NCBI GenBank assembly: GCA_017541885.1
Contig: JAFXYF010000013.1
Coordinates: forward strand, 1 to 64,000
Length of the DNA stretch: 64,000 nt
Direction: 5' to 3'
DNA from: Bacilli bacterium
GTDB taxonomy: Bacteria > Bacillota_I > Bacilli_A > RF39 > UBA660
A model generated the notes under the pieces. The model did not search any database and was not told the DNA's origin. It saw nothing but the letters and a program-made list of their open reading frames with translations. This document shows, in pieces, positions 25,076-34,427 of the stretch. The translations under genes and the position numbers were made by a program. Each line of letters begins with the position of its first letter. Positions within the stretch are counted from its first letter, which is position 1.

Positions 25076-25808
25076 ATTCTTTATTTTGCTTTGCTTGTTT
25101 TTCTTGTTTCTTTTTCTTTTGACGTTCAAACATAAATCTTGCTCGATCTATTCCTTCATCGAAAGTATTATCTACTTTATCAACAATTCTATCTTTATCA
25201 AATAGCGTTGCGATTAATAGTGCAAAAACAAAGAAACTTAATAATAGAGATGCGAATAAGAAGATACTAAATTCATCTTCTTGTCCTCTTGTAGTATCTA
25301 AATAACTATTTGTTAGATATGTTTCATAATTATCTTCTGTAATCTTTACTTCGTTTTCTGCTGGTACAAAGTTTGGAATATTTTTAATTGCTAGTTTCTT
25401 TAATTCTTCATTTACAATTACTGGGTAACCATATACTTTTTTAGGTCTTGGTTCTCTATCAGTTCTTTCATATGTAAAGTCAATTATCTTTTTATAATCA
25501 TCATAATCATCTTCATCTATTGCAATTAAATATGTATGCCAAAGACCAGTTTTTTCTTTTTCAATTACAAAATGTATTCCAATATTTGCTTCTTCATAAT
25601 AAGCAAACTTTTCAGACATTCTACAAATAGTAATGTATGTATAATCTTCTACATTTTCTACATCAGTCCATGGAACAATATCTTTCTTCTCCTCAAATAA
25701 TTGGTATGAGCAGACTATTAATATTGTCATTACTACAAGATAAACTAAACACATAAAAAGTTTGATAGCCAAACGACTTTCATTTACTTTTTTCTTTTTA
25801 GTTTTCAT
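25074..25808 (-). CDS. hypothetical two-span membrane protein
   Basis: A 244-residue protein of unknown function. Membrane segments lie at about 14-37 (IKLFMCLVYLVVMTILIVC) and 183-205 (FSIFLFASLLLSFFVFALL). A 140-residue acidic loop between them, probably outside, contains a conserved-looking strand pattern (YTYITICRMS; GIHFVIEKEK). The C-terminus is a Lys/Gln-rich cytosolic tail. It overlaps the upstream DUF2238-like gene by 4 bases (ATGA), so the two products likely work together. Confidence 0.7.
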   Translation of the reverse strand: MKTKKKKVNESRLAIKLFMCLVYLVVMTILIVCSYQLFEEKKDIVPWTDVENVEDYTYITICRMSEKFAYYEEANIGIHFVIEKEKTGLWHTYLIAIDEDDYDDYKKIIDFTYERTDREPRPKKVYGYPVIVNEELKKLAIKNIPNFVPAENEVKITEDNYETYLTNSYLDTTRGQEDEFSIFLFASLLLSFFVFALLIATLFDKDRIVDKVDNTFDEGIDRARFMFERQKKKKQEKQAKQNKE

Positions 25809-26656
25809 ACTTTTACTTCTTCCTCTTTAGATTGTTTTCTTAATCTTGGAATTAATATTTCTATAAAGCGATAACCTTCCCTATTCTTAACATATAAATA
25901 TCCTATTATTGAGAAGATTGTAGCTCCTAAGAAATTTACTATAAGATCTTTCATTGTATCATTAATTCCGATATCTAAATATCCATTATCTATTATTATT
26001 ACAGTATTTCCATTATCAGCATAGATTTCTGTTTTTTCTATATCTTCTACTTCTATTGGAACATTTTCTCCATCTGGGTTTATTTTTACTGATTGAAACT
26101 TCTCTACTATTTTATCTTTTTGCATATCTTTTAAGAAATATCTATCTGCAGTAAATTCTGCGAATTCCCATAATACTCCTACTGTCATTGAAAATGAGAA
26201 AGCAACTAATGCGGCAAATGCAGGAGACATTTTAATATGTATTTCATCATTATTATTTAAGATATCAACTAGTGAGAATCCTATCGCAGCACACAAGAAA
26301 CCATTTAATGTATGTAAAATAGTATCCCAATGTTCAAAGATTCCATAGAAATTTTGAATTTCTCCTAAAATCTCAGCAGAAAAGATAAATAAGTAAACAA
26401 TTATTTCTAATGGTTCTGGTAAATCAATATTAAATTTACTTGATATAAGATTTGGTAATGTAAATAATATTAATGTCAAAACACATAAAGCAACGTTATT
26501 CCAGTTACCATTTAGTCCTTGACCAATCATACTTATAATTACTAAAGCTCTTAATAAGAAATAGATTGTAAGATTACCTTTTCTTTTTAATTTTGATTGA
26601 ATTTTTCTTTTGTTATTCTTATTAATTGTTTTGGATAAAGACTTCTCTTTTCCCAT
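25805..26656 (-). CDS. DUF2238/YjdF-like membrane protein
   Basis: A 283-residue protein with about six membrane segments. The block HWDTILHTLNGFLCAAIGF, then FSMTVGVLWEFAEFTADRYF, and a last span with NFLGATIFSIIGYLYVKN match the DUF2238/YjdF pattern as I recall it. It also carries a soluble 50-residue insert before the last span (about 195-245), with strands and Ile/Asp-rich repeats, not typical of the family. The basic N-terminus is cytosolic. Function unknown. Coupled to the two-span protein downstream (4-base overlap). The ATG at 26656 follows AGGTGATT. Confidence 0.7.
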   Translation of the reverse strand: MGKEKSLSKTINKNNKRKIQSKLKRKGNLTIYFLLRALVIISMIGQGLNGNWNNVALCVLTLILFTLPNLISSKFNIDLPEPLEIIVYLFIFSAEILGEIQNFYGIFEHWDTILHTLNGFLCAAIGFSLVDILNNNDEIHIKMSPAFAALVAFSFSMTVGVLWEFAEFTADRYFLKDMQKDKIVEKFQSVKINPDGENVPIEVEDIEKTEIYADNGNTVIIIDNGYLDIGINDTMKDLIVNFLGATIFSIIGYLYVKNREGYRFIEILIPRLRKQSKEEEVKV

Positions 26657-26668
26657 AAGAATCACCTA

Positions 26669-27589
26669 CTATTCATCAAATAATTCTTCTGCCGTTTCTT
26701 TAGGTACTTGCATCTTCATGTTCTTTTCTACACGAAAGACAAATTTATTTGTATCAGTTTTATATTCTTCTCCATCAATACACCAACTTGTTTTTGGTTT
26801 ATCAATAAAGTTTATTTCAAAGTTATTTGTACGATAATATGTAACATCTGGAATATCTTTAACATCCATTGTACTTGCGAGTACTAATAGTCTTAATATT
26901 TCTTTTTTATTTTTACATCTTGCAAGACATACTTCAAACATATTATCATCTAATTTAACATCATAATAAATGTCAGGTTGACCGGCAATACGAGATGAGT
27001 TTGAGATAAAGAAGAAGGAATATGTTCCTATATGCTTTTCTCCATCTACTGTATATTCTATGTCGTATTGATGTATTTTGTTTCTTAATTGCTTCATACC
27101 ATACAAGATATAAGCAATCTTTCCATATTTTTTCTTTAAACTTCTAGGAGTAGCATATGCCATATCTATATAATCTCCTAAACATGCAACATATACAAAA
27201 GGAGAGTCATTAATAAAGCATACATCTATTTTTTTTGCTTTTCCTCTAAGTATTAATTCTAAGTTTTCATATACACTATGATCTAGTCCATACATATTTC
27301 CTACATCATTTGTACTTCCTAATGGTAATGGTGCTATAGTTAAGCGTTTTTCTCTTTTTAAGTTACCTGAAACTATTTCATTTAAAGTTCCATCTCCACC
27401 ACCACTGATAACTAAATCCACACTTTTATCAATACCTTGAATAATCTTTTCGGCATCTCCTCTAGCTTTAGTTAAAATGATTTCTGTATCATAGCCGTAT
27501 TTTCTTCCAATATCATAAAAGTCTTGATAAGTAGTAATTTTATGTTTCTTACCACTTTCTGGATTTAGGATGATAACACACTTTTTCAT
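26669..27589 (-). CDS. diacylglycerol kinase family lipid kinase
   Basis: A 306-residue DagK-like kinase. The nucleotide motif is ISGGGDGTLNEIVSG (about 62-76). The substrate region is PLPLGSTNDVGNMYGL, and the later block is CIDGEEYKT near residue 270. This family phosphorylates diacylglycerol to phosphatidic acid, recycling the diacylglycerol released when LtaS takes glycerol phosphate from phosphatidylglycerol. An LtaS gene lies at 60.4 kb. It has an extended -10 (TGT-TATAAT) upstream and is separated from the glycan operon by a terminator. Confidence 0.88.
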   Translation of the reverse strand: MKKCVIILNPESGKKHKITTYQDFYDIGRKYGYDTEIILTKARGDAEKIIQGIDKSVDLVISGGGDGTLNEIVSGNLKREKRLTIAPLPLGSTNDVGNMYGLDHSVYENLELILRGKAKKIDVCFINDSPFVYVACLGDYIDMAYATPRSLKKKYGKIAYILYGMKQLRNKIHQYDIEYTVDGEKHIGTYSFFFISNSSRIAGQPDIYYDVKLDDNMFEVCLARCKNKKEILRLLVLASTMDVKDIPDVTYYRTNNFEINFIDKPKTSWCIDGEEYKTDTNKFVFRVEKNMKMQVPKETAEELFDE

Positions 27590-27663
27590 GGCACCATCTC
27601 CTCTTTTATAAATCGAATTTATTATAACATGATTTTAGGAAAATATAAAGATACCTAGAATAT

Positions 27664-27693
27664 AAAAAAGAAGACTTAAATTGTCTTCTTTTT
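27664..27693 (-). terminator. terminator of the UDP-FucNAc/glycosyltransferase operon
   Basis: A perfect 10-bp stem (27666-27675 with 27683-27692), 7-base loop holding the stop codon of the GT2 gene, T-run on the minus strand. Confidence 0.85.
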
Positions 27694-29229
27694 ACTTTTC
27701 TTATAATTGTAATATTTATAATACATTCTAAATGTTCTAGAGAACTTTAATTCTCTAAATTCATCAGAATCTTCATACATATATACTTTCTTACCTTCAG
27801 TATTATATTTATTATAAATTACTGATATATCATAGTTTAGAGAAGCTATTTGATGATTATTTGCTTTAGAATCATTCATGACTCTTCTTAAATAATCATA
27901 TACTTCTTCCATATTATATTCTTCTTTAACACCCTCTAGGAAGTTTTCTTCTTCAACAAATGATCCACCTTTAACTGCTAGATCATACATATATTGATAT
28001 GGAGTTTCAAATTTAGCTTTATCTTTATTCTTGAAGATTACTCCATCAATTGGTGTTAGATAAGAACATAAGTTATCAGAGTATCCTGTTCTTAAAGGTC
28101 TCTTATAATCTGAAATAATTACATTTTTATTTGTTGCGAGAGCAATTAGAATTTGATGCTCTAAGAAGTTTTCTTTTACTGTTACTCCTGCATTAATAAA
28201 TGTATAGTAATCAGTTTTTATATTTTTAATAGATTCTTCTCTTGTTTTTGTAGTCTTATATTTTTTATTTTTACCTTCGACAATTATTTCTGGTTTATAT
28301 TTTTGTTTTAATAATGACTCAATAGTATTATTAACATCTTCTAATTTACCATTATCAATAACTACTACTGTAGTAGTTATATCTTTTACTTTTTTCTTTA
28401 GTGCATCTAGACTCTTTTCAGCCATATCATGAACATTTTTTTCTGCTTCTTTATATGGAGAACTCTTTAAATAGTTTTCCATTTCTTTATAGAATAAATA
28501 TTCACTACCTTCATATTTTTCTTTCTTTTTCTTTGGATAATTTTCAGTCATATATGTCCATAACCAATTACCTTCTGTTAACATTTTTGGAGATGTCATA
28601 GTAACTTGTTTTGGATGAACACGAGATGCAGCTAAAACATCAGTCATATGAATGAATGTATAATGGTCTAAGAATTCAAACCATTTTAGATAGTCTTGTA
28701 CACATCTTAATTTAGTATCAAAACCACCACATTCATCAAAAGCACTCTTAGGAATAAGTAAACTAATTCCACTAATATCTCCTCTTAGTAAGGCATAATC
28801 AGGTTTAGCCATTAACATTTCATGATCATAAATTACAGTTGAGAATACTTTTCCATTTAGATCAATCATATCAATATTAGAATATAGAATTGTATGATCA
28901 TCATACTTTTCTATTAATTCCATTTGTTTCTCTAATTTATTTGGATAATATAGGTCATCATGACTTAACCATGAAAAATAATCACCTGTCATTTTTTCAA
29001 TTCCAAGATTTAGAGCAGTTGATACTCCTCCGTTTTCTTTTTCATAGTATGTTACTTTATCTCCATATGATTTAACAATATCACGAGTTGCTCCTTCATC
29101 TGTTGAACCATCGTTAACAACAATAATTTCTTTATTTTTATAAGTTTGTGCTAAAGCACTATCAATTGCTTCTTTTACATAATTTGATCCATTATAAACT
29201 GGAATAATTATACTTACTTTCTTTCCCAT
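27676..29229 (-). CDS. family 2 glycosyltransferase with second GT2-like domain
   Basis: A 517-residue cytosolic transferase. Residues 1-235 are a GT-A domain: VSIIIPVYNGSNYVKEAI, IVVNDGSTD, the metal site WLSHDDLYYP (in place of DxD) and a base region around AASRVHPKQVT. Residues about 285-400 look like a second, decayed GT2 Rossmann unit (TTTVVVIDNGKLEDVNNTIE; TDYYTFINAG). A basic C-terminal tail ends in KYYNYKKSKKKT. Last gene of the operon begun by capE. The ATG at 29229 overlaps nothing; its stop is in the terminator loop. Confidence 0.88.
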   Translation of the reverse strand: MGKKVSIIIPVYNGSNYVKEAIDSALAQTYKNKEIIVVNDGSTDEGATRDIVKSYGDKVTYYEKENGGVSTALNLGIEKMTGDYFSWLSHDDLYYPNKLEKQMELIEKYDDHTILYSNIDMIDLNGKVFSTVIYDHEMLMAKPDYALLRGDISGISLLIPKSAFDECGGFDTKLRCVQDYLKWFEFLDHYTFIHMTDVLAASRVHPKQVTMTSPKMLTEGNWLWTYMTENYPKKKKEKYEGSEYLFYKEMENYLKSSPYKEAEKNVHDMAEKSLDALKKKVKDITTTVVVIDNGKLEDVNNTIESLLKQKYKPEIIVEGKNKKYKTTKTREESIKNIKTDYYTFINAGVTVKENFLEHQILIALATNKNVIISDYKRPLRTGYSDNLCSYLTPIDGVIFKNKDKAKFETPYQYMYDLAVKGGSFVEEENFLEGVKEEYNMEEVYDYLRRVMNDSKANNHQIASLNYDISVIYNKYNTEGKKVYMYEDSDEFRELKFSRTFRMYYKYYNYKKSKKKTI

Positions 29230-29243
29230 ATAAACCTTACCTC

Positions 29244-30809
29244 TCACTTTCTCATTAACTTTCTTAATAAGAATTTAGGATTATGAACTACTAAATATAG
29301 TGTTTTTTCTATATATAATTTTATATTATTATCAAATGATATATCTGGATTGTTTTCTGCAATATCCTCTAATTTATTAAAGTAATCTAATGTTACTTCT
29401 TGTAATACTGGATCACTATAATGATATTGATATCTATCTATTCTTTTACTTTTTGGTTTGTACATTAAACTCTTTCCATATTTATTTGTTGTTCCAAAAA
29501 GTCTTATTGTAACATCATTTAAATAATATTTGAATTGCTCAGTATTATCATTTGTCTCAGGAAGAATCTCTTCTTCTTGTTTTTCTCTTTTACGATTATA
29601 TACTTCTAAATACATCTTTCTTAATTCTTTATAGTATTTTTCATTAGTATATTCTTCTTCAACTATTTTTCTTCCTAGCTTTCCTCTTTTAATTCTATCT
29701 TTTTCATCTTCTACAAGATGTTTAATTGCTAAAGAAAGGTCATGTGAATCTCTATTCTTAACTAAATATCCACATTCTGGAGCATGTGTTGTATATGGCA
29801 AGGCAGAGTTATCAAAGACAACTACTGGTTTAGAACAAACCATTGCCTCTATTGCCATTAGTCCAAAACTTTCTCCAATTGATGGCATTAAGAATATATC
29901 ACAAGCATTCATTGCAGTAATCATTTCTTTATCATTTAAAAGACCTAAGTCCATAACTCTTACTTTATCTTGTACTTCATCAAGTAATCCTTTATTTTCA
30001 CAAGTCATGATTACTACTTTTTTATCAGTTTCTAATTCTTTAAGAGCTTCTAATACATAAGGTGTTCCTTTAAATTCATTCTGGGCTCTATGAAATAGTA
30101 CTACTTCATCATCTTTTAATCCTAATTTTTTTCTTGCTTCTTCTCGAGTGATACTTGAGAAGTTTTCTATATCAATACCAAAAGTTATTCTATGAAGATG
30201 ATTTTGATTTCCTAATATTGGACTTTCTTTGATATTATCTCCAGTCCACTCTGTAGGATAAATTATATCTACATCTAGATTATTAAAAGTATTCTTTTTT
30301 AATTCCCATAATTCATGACAATTATCTTCTTTTAATGGGAAATATGTATCTAGATGTTCACAGTTCTTACAACCTGTTTTCCATTTATTACAATCAAAAT
30401 AATGGACACATCTTCCTGTTAATAACCATGGATCATGCATTGATACTACTAAGCGTTTTTCTTTAGCAATTTTCTTTAATGCATATAAAGAAAGACCTGA
30501 ATTGTGCAACATATGAATGTGCACAATGTCGGCCTCCTTGTACTCTTTCATTTTAAATAAAGCAGGAGTAGTAATAGATAAAACATTCTTAATTGATTGT
30601 TTTGGTTCTTCATAATACATAATCTTATCATGTATTACTTTTAAAGGTTTATTCTTTAAAATTTCTATTACATTAGGATTATCAGATCTTTTTTCTATAA
30701 CAGCTTGTTTGATTTCAAATTCTTTTCCACTTAATTTTTCAATCATATCATAACCGTTATATCTATTTCCTAAAGTATCAATATTATTTACTTCTAAGAT
30801 TTTAATCAT
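29244..30809 (-). CDS. family 4 glycosyltransferase with C-terminal extension
   Basis: A 521-residue GT-B enzyme. The N-terminal acceptor domain includes ADIVHIHMLHNSGLS and MHDPWLLTGRCVHYFDC, a WcaC-like block with several Cys (CNKWKTGCKNC). The donor domain has the E-x7-E motif GESFGLMAIEAMVCSKPVV. Residues about 400-521 form an extension of charged helices without an obvious family. It lies directly after the epimerase gene and probably transfers FucNAc or another sugar to a lipid-linked intermediate. Confidence 0.88.
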   Translation of the reverse strand: MIKILEVNNIDTLGNRYNGYDMIEKLSGKEFEIKQAVIEKRSDNPNVIEILKNKPLKVIHDKIMYYEEPKQSIKNVLSITTPALFKMKEYKEADIVHIHMLHNSGLSLYALKKIAKEKRLVVSMHDPWLLTGRCVHYFDCNKWKTGCKNCEHLDTYFPLKEDNCHELWELKKNTFNNLDVDIIYPTEWTGDNIKESPILGNQNHLHRITFGIDIENFSSITREEARKKLGLKDDEVVLFHRAQNEFKGTPYVLEALKELETDKKVVIMTCENKGLLDEVQDKVRVMDLGLLNDKEMITAMNACDIFLMPSIGESFGLMAIEAMVCSKPVVVFDNSALPYTTHAPECGYLVKNRDSHDLSLAIKHLVEDEKDRIKRGKLGRKIVEEEYTNEKYYKELRKMYLEVYNRKREKQEEEILPETNDNTEQFKYYLNDVTIRLFGTTNKYGKSLMYKPKSKRIDRYQYHYSDPVLQEVTLDYFNKLEDIAENNPDISFDNNIKLYIEKTLYLVVHNPKFLLRKLMRK

Positions 30810-30827
30810 GATAAGCCTCCTAGCTTT

Positions 30828-32015
30828 TTAGAATTTTTTTCTCCATACCATTTTATCCACAACACCTGTGTAACTTTGAATTATTTTCACAACTTTTGTG
30901 GAAACATTTTCTTCTACATAGTCTGGTACTGGTATTCCAACATCACCATTCTTAGTCATTTCAACTGCAGTATCTACTGCTTGAAGTAGATTCTTTTCAT
31001 CTATTCCTGCAAGGATAAAGCAAGCTTTATCTAATGCTTCAGGACGCTCAGTTGATGTTCTAATACATACTGCTGGGAATGGTTTACCAATACTTGTATA
31101 GTAACTTGATTCTTCAGGTAATGTTCCTGAATCACTTACTACACAGAATGCATTCATTTGTAAATTGTTATAATCATGGAATCCTAATGGTTCATGCATT
31201 ACAACTCTAGGATCTAATTTAAATCCACTAGATTCTAGTCTCTTTCTACTTCTTGGATGGCATGAATATAATATTGGCATATCATATTTCTCAGCCATTT
31301 TATTAATAGCAGTAAATAAACTATTAAAGTTTGCTTCTGTATCAATATTTTCTTCTCTATGTGCTGATAATAAGATATATTTTTTAGGTTCAAGATTTAA
31401 TCTTGTTAAAATATCAGAGCTTTCAATATCTTTTAAGTTATTGTGTAATACTTCTGCCATTGGAGATCCTGTTACGTATACTCTTTCTTTTGGAAGCCCA
31501 CACTCATGAAGATATTTTCTTGCATGTTCTGAATATGCTAAGTTTACATCAGAGATAATATCTACGATTCTTCTATTAGTCTCTTCTGGTAAACATTCAT
31601 CTTTACATCTATTTCCTGCTTCCATATGGAAAATTGGAATATGTAGACGTTTAGCACTAATAGCAGATAAACAACTATTTGTATCTCCTAATATTAATAA
31701 AGCATCTGGTTTAATTTGATTCATTAATTTATATGATGCAGCTATGATATTACCTACTGTTTCTCCTAGGTCATCTCCTACTGCATCCATATATACTTCT
31801 GGATTATCTAATTTTAAATCTTTAAAGAATACTCCATTTAAGTTATAGTCATAGTTTTGACCAGTATGAGCTAAGATACAATCAAAATATTTACGACATT
31901 TTGTAATAACTGCTCCTAAACGAATAATTTCTGGTCTTGTTCCTACGATAATTAATAATTTTAATTTACCATTTTCTTGCCATTTAACGTCACTATAATC
32001 TTTTCTAACTTCCAT
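30828..32015 (-). CDS. capG: UDP-N-acetylglucosamine 2-epimerase type, CapG/FnlC
   Basis: A 395-residue enzyme of the WecB fold: IVGTRPEIIRLGAVI, HTGQNYD, HMEAGNR, LSAHREENI and VSDSGTLPEESSY. By analogy with S. aureus CapG it converts UDP-N-acetyl-L-pneumosamine to UDP-N-acetyl-L-fucosamine, the third step after CapE and CapF, which are encoded immediately upstream. The ATG at 32015 follows GGAGGT; the longer frame overlaps capF and is rejected. The gene gap to capF is 1 base. Confidence 0.92.
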   Translation of the reverse strand: MEVRKDYSDVKWQENGKLKLLIIVGTRPEIIRLGAVITKCRKYFDCILAHTGQNYDYNLNGVFFKDLKLDNPEVYMDAVGDDLGETVGNIIAASYKLMNQIKPDALLILGDTNSCLSAISAKRLHIPIFHMEAGNRCKDECLPEETNRRIVDIISDVNLAYSEHARKYLHECGLPKERVYVTGSPMAEVLHNNLKDIESSDILTRLNLEPKKYILLSAHREENIDTEANFNSLFTAINKMAEKYDMPILYSCHPRSRKRLESSGFKLDPRVVMHEPLGFHDYNNLQMNAFCVVSDSGTLPEESSYYTSIGKPFPAVCIRTSTERPEALDKACFILAGIDEKNLLQAVDTAVEMTKNGDVGIPVPDYVEENVSTKVVKIIQSYTGVVDKMVWRKKF

Positions 32016-32016
32016 A

Positions 32017-33216
32017 CTATACCTCCATTCCATATGTATCAGGATGATTTGGATCAAATAATTCATTTGCCCACATTACTGTTATTAAGTCTTCTGTATC
32101 AGATAGATTCTTAATATTATGAGTATATCCTGGAAGCATATGTACTGCTTCTATTTTGTCACCACTTACTTCAAATGAGATTACTTCATCTGAACCAACT
32201 TTTCTCTCTTCAATTAAAGCATGTCCAGATACTACCATAAAGAATTCCCATTTAGTATGATGCCAATGTTGTCCTTTTGTAATTCCAGGTTTACTTATAT
32301 TAACAGAGAATTGCCCACAGTTTTCTGTTTTTAATAATTCTGTAAAACTTCCTCTATCATCTTTATTCATTTTTAATTCAAACTTAACTTTTTCTTTTGG
32401 TAAATAAGATAAATAAGTTGAATATAATTTCTTTGCGAATGAATTATTCTTTATTTCTGGCATTACTAATGTATTTGGTTGTTCTTTAAATACATTTAAT
32501 AATTCTACTATTTCACCTAATGTAACTTTATGAGTTGTAGGTATATAACAATATGCTCCATCTTTATCATCTATTGCAGTTACTCCATCAAAATGGCAAT
32601 GATGTTCTTTTCCTTCTAGAGCATCTAACATTTCTCTTACAACGTCATCTATATAACATAATTCTAATTCTGCATTAGGATCATTTACTTGCATTTCTAA
32701 ATCATTGGCAATATTGTTACAGAAAGTTGCTACTACACTATTGTAGTTTGGTCTACACCATTTACCAAATAAATTAGTAAAACGATATACTAGAACTTTA
32801 CTATTATTTTCTTTAGCATAATCGAAGAATAAGTTTTCTCCTTCTAGTTTACTTTTTCCATAATCGCTTTCTGCATATCTACCAATTAGAGTTGCTTGAA
32901 TAGATGAAGATAACATAACAGGACATTTATTATTATTCTTTTTTAATGTATCTAATAAAGTAGATGCAAAACCAAAGTTTCCTTCCATGAATTCTGCATT
33001 ATCTTTTGGACGATTTACTCCAGCAAGATTAAATACAAAATCACAAGTCTTACAGTATTCATCTAATAATTTTGGATCTGTATCTTTATCATATTCATAG
33101 ATTTCTTCTATTACTAATTCTGGTCTTGTACGATCTTTATTATCTTTTAGATTCTTTAGAGATTCTACTAAGTTTTGTCCTACAAAACCTTTAGCTCCTG
33201 TTACTAATACTTTCAT
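32017..33216 (-). CDS. capF: bifunctional UDP-sugar reductase/epimerase, CapF/FnlB
   Basis: A 399-residue protein. The N-terminal SDR domain has VTGAKGFVGQNL and the active site Tyr/Lys as YAESDYGKSKLEGE. The C-terminal cupin (from about 285) has metal ligands in GQHWHHTKWEFFMVVSG and LPGYTHNI. In S. aureus CapF both domains act on the CapE product, giving UDP-2-acetamido-2,6-dideoxy-L-talose. Length is slightly above CapF (369). It lies between capE and capG with gaps of 9 and 1 bases. Confidence 0.93.
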   Translation of the reverse strand: MKVLVTGAKGFVGQNLVESLKNLKDNKDRTRPELVIEEIYEYDKDTDPKLLDEYCKTCDFVFNLAGVNRPKDNAEFMEGNFGFASTLLDTLKKNNNKCPVMLSSSIQATLIGRYAESDYGKSKLEGENLFFDYAKENNSKVLVYRFTNLFGKWCRPNYNSVVATFCNNIANDLEMQVNDPNAELELCYIDDVVREMLDALEGKEHHCHFDGVTAIDDKDGAYCYIPTTHKVTLGEIVELLNVFKEQPNTLVMPEIKNNSFAKKLYSTYLSYLPKEKVKFELKMNKDDRGSFTELLKTENCGQFSVNISKPGITKGQHWHHTKWEFFMVVSGHALIEERKVGSDEVISFEVSGDKIEAVHMLPGYTHNIKNLSDTEDLITVMWANELFDPNHPDTYGMEV

Positions 33217-33225
33217 ACTATCCTC

Positions 33226-34287
33226 CTACTTATGCTCTTCTTGCCATTTCTTTAATTCTTCTTGTACATAGTCTGTTGTTAAAATTTTTTCAACAGTTCC
33301 ATCTACGTCTAGTCTGTTAGTATTATGAGATGTATATGACTCATCTGCCATTGTTTTAACATCTCCTTTTACTACGAATTTATCATAGTTAAGGTCACGA
33401 GAGTCAGCTGCAACTCTGTAGTAATGACCCATATCTTCACTTCTTAATCTCTCTTCTCTAGTCATTAATGTTTCATATAATTTTTCACCATGACGAGTTC
33501 CGATAATATTAGTTCCTGTATCACCAAACAATTTTTGAACAGCTTTTGCTAAATCTCCAATTGTTGATGCATCAGATTTTTGAATAAATAAATCTCCAGG
33601 ATTTCCATTTTCAAATGCAAATTGAACTAAGTCTACTGCTTCATCTAAGTTCATTAAGAAACGAGTCATGTTAGGATCTGTAATAGTGATTGGTCTTCCG
33701 TTTTTGATTTGATCAATAAATAATGGAATAACACTACCTCTTGAACACATAACATTACCATATCTTGTACAGCAAATTACTGGTCCTCCTCTTTGAGCAG
33801 AAACTCTAGCATTTGCATAAATAACTTTTTCCATCATTGCTTTAGAAGTTCCCATTGCATTGATTGGGTAAGCTGCTTTATCAGTTGATAAACATACAAC
33901 TCTTTTAACTCCTTCTTCCATTGCTGCATGAAGTACATTATCAGTTCCAATTACATTTGTTCTAACTGCTTCCATTGGATAGAATTCACAAGATGGAACT
34001 TGTTTTAATGCAGCAGCATGGAAAATATAATCTACTCCAACCATTGCGTCTTTAACACTTTGTAAGTTTCTAACATCACCAATATAGAATGTTACCTTAC
34101 TTGCATATTCAGGATATTTAGCTTGTAATTCATGTCTCATATCATCTTGTTTTTTCTCATCTCTTGAAAAGATTCTTATTTCTCCAATATCACTTTTTAA
34201 GAAATGTTTAAGTACTGTATTACCAAAAGATCCTGTACCTCCAGTAATCATTAAAGTCTTTCCTTTAAAAATACTTTTATCGCTCAT
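33226..34287 (-). CDS. capE: UDP-N-acetylglucosamine 4,6-dehydratase/5-epimerase, CapE/FnlA
   Basis: A 353-residue SDR enzyme starting UDP-L-FucNAc synthesis from UDP-GlcNAc. NAD site: ITGGTGSFGNTVLKHF. Then IGDVRN, AAALKQVPSCEFYPMEAV and LSTDKAAYPINAMGTSKAMM. In this class Met replaces the usual active-site Tyr of the YxxxK motif, as seen in MGTSK. First gene of the operon, with its promoter at 34349-34377 and a leader of about 55 bases. Confidence 0.94.
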   Translation of the reverse strand: MSDKSIFKGKTLMITGGTGSFGNTVLKHFLKSDIGEIRIFSRDEKKQDDMRHELQAKYPEYASKVTFYIGDVRNLQSVKDAMVGVDYIFHAAALKQVPSCEFYPMEAVRTNVIGTDNVLHAAMEEGVKRVVCLSTDKAAYPINAMGTSKAMMEKVIYANARVSAQRGGPVICCTRYGNVMCSRGSVIPLFIDQIKNGRPITITDPNMTRFLMNLDEAVDLVQFAFENGNPGDLFIQKSDASTIGDLAKAVQKLFGDTGTNIIGTRHGEKLYETLMTREERLRSEDMGHYYRVAADSRDLNYDKFVVKGDVKTMADESYTSHNTNRLDVDGTVEKILTTDYVQEELKKWQEEHK

Positions 34288-34348
34288 TTTTTTACCTCTT
34301 TCCTCAAAAAAAATAATACTATTTCATTTTTTATAATAGTTCTATTTT

Positions 34349-34377
34349 ATTTTAGCATAATAAGTATGTAATGTAAA
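34349..34377 (-). promoter_or_regulatory. promoter of the capE operon
   Basis: TTTACA and TAAAAT on the minus strand with 17-base spacing and a TGC extension before the -10. Confidence 0.78.
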
Positions 34378-34400
34378 ACAAATAGGCGTTTTTTTATAAG

Positions 34401-34427
34401 AAAAAAAGACTATTTTTATAGTCTTTT
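34401..34427 (-). terminator. terminator of the ABC exporter operon
   Basis: A 9-bp stem (34404-34412 with 34419-34427), T-run on the minus strand, overlapping the permease stop codon. Confidence 0.82.

Noticed and set aside
25022-25129. 36-residue N-terminal extension of FemX
   Set aside because: It would overlap the upstream gene and run through a terminator, and the ATG at 25021 has a good ribosome site.
32016-32066. Longer CapG start
   Set aside because: It overlaps the end of capF; GGAGGT fits the ATG at 32015.
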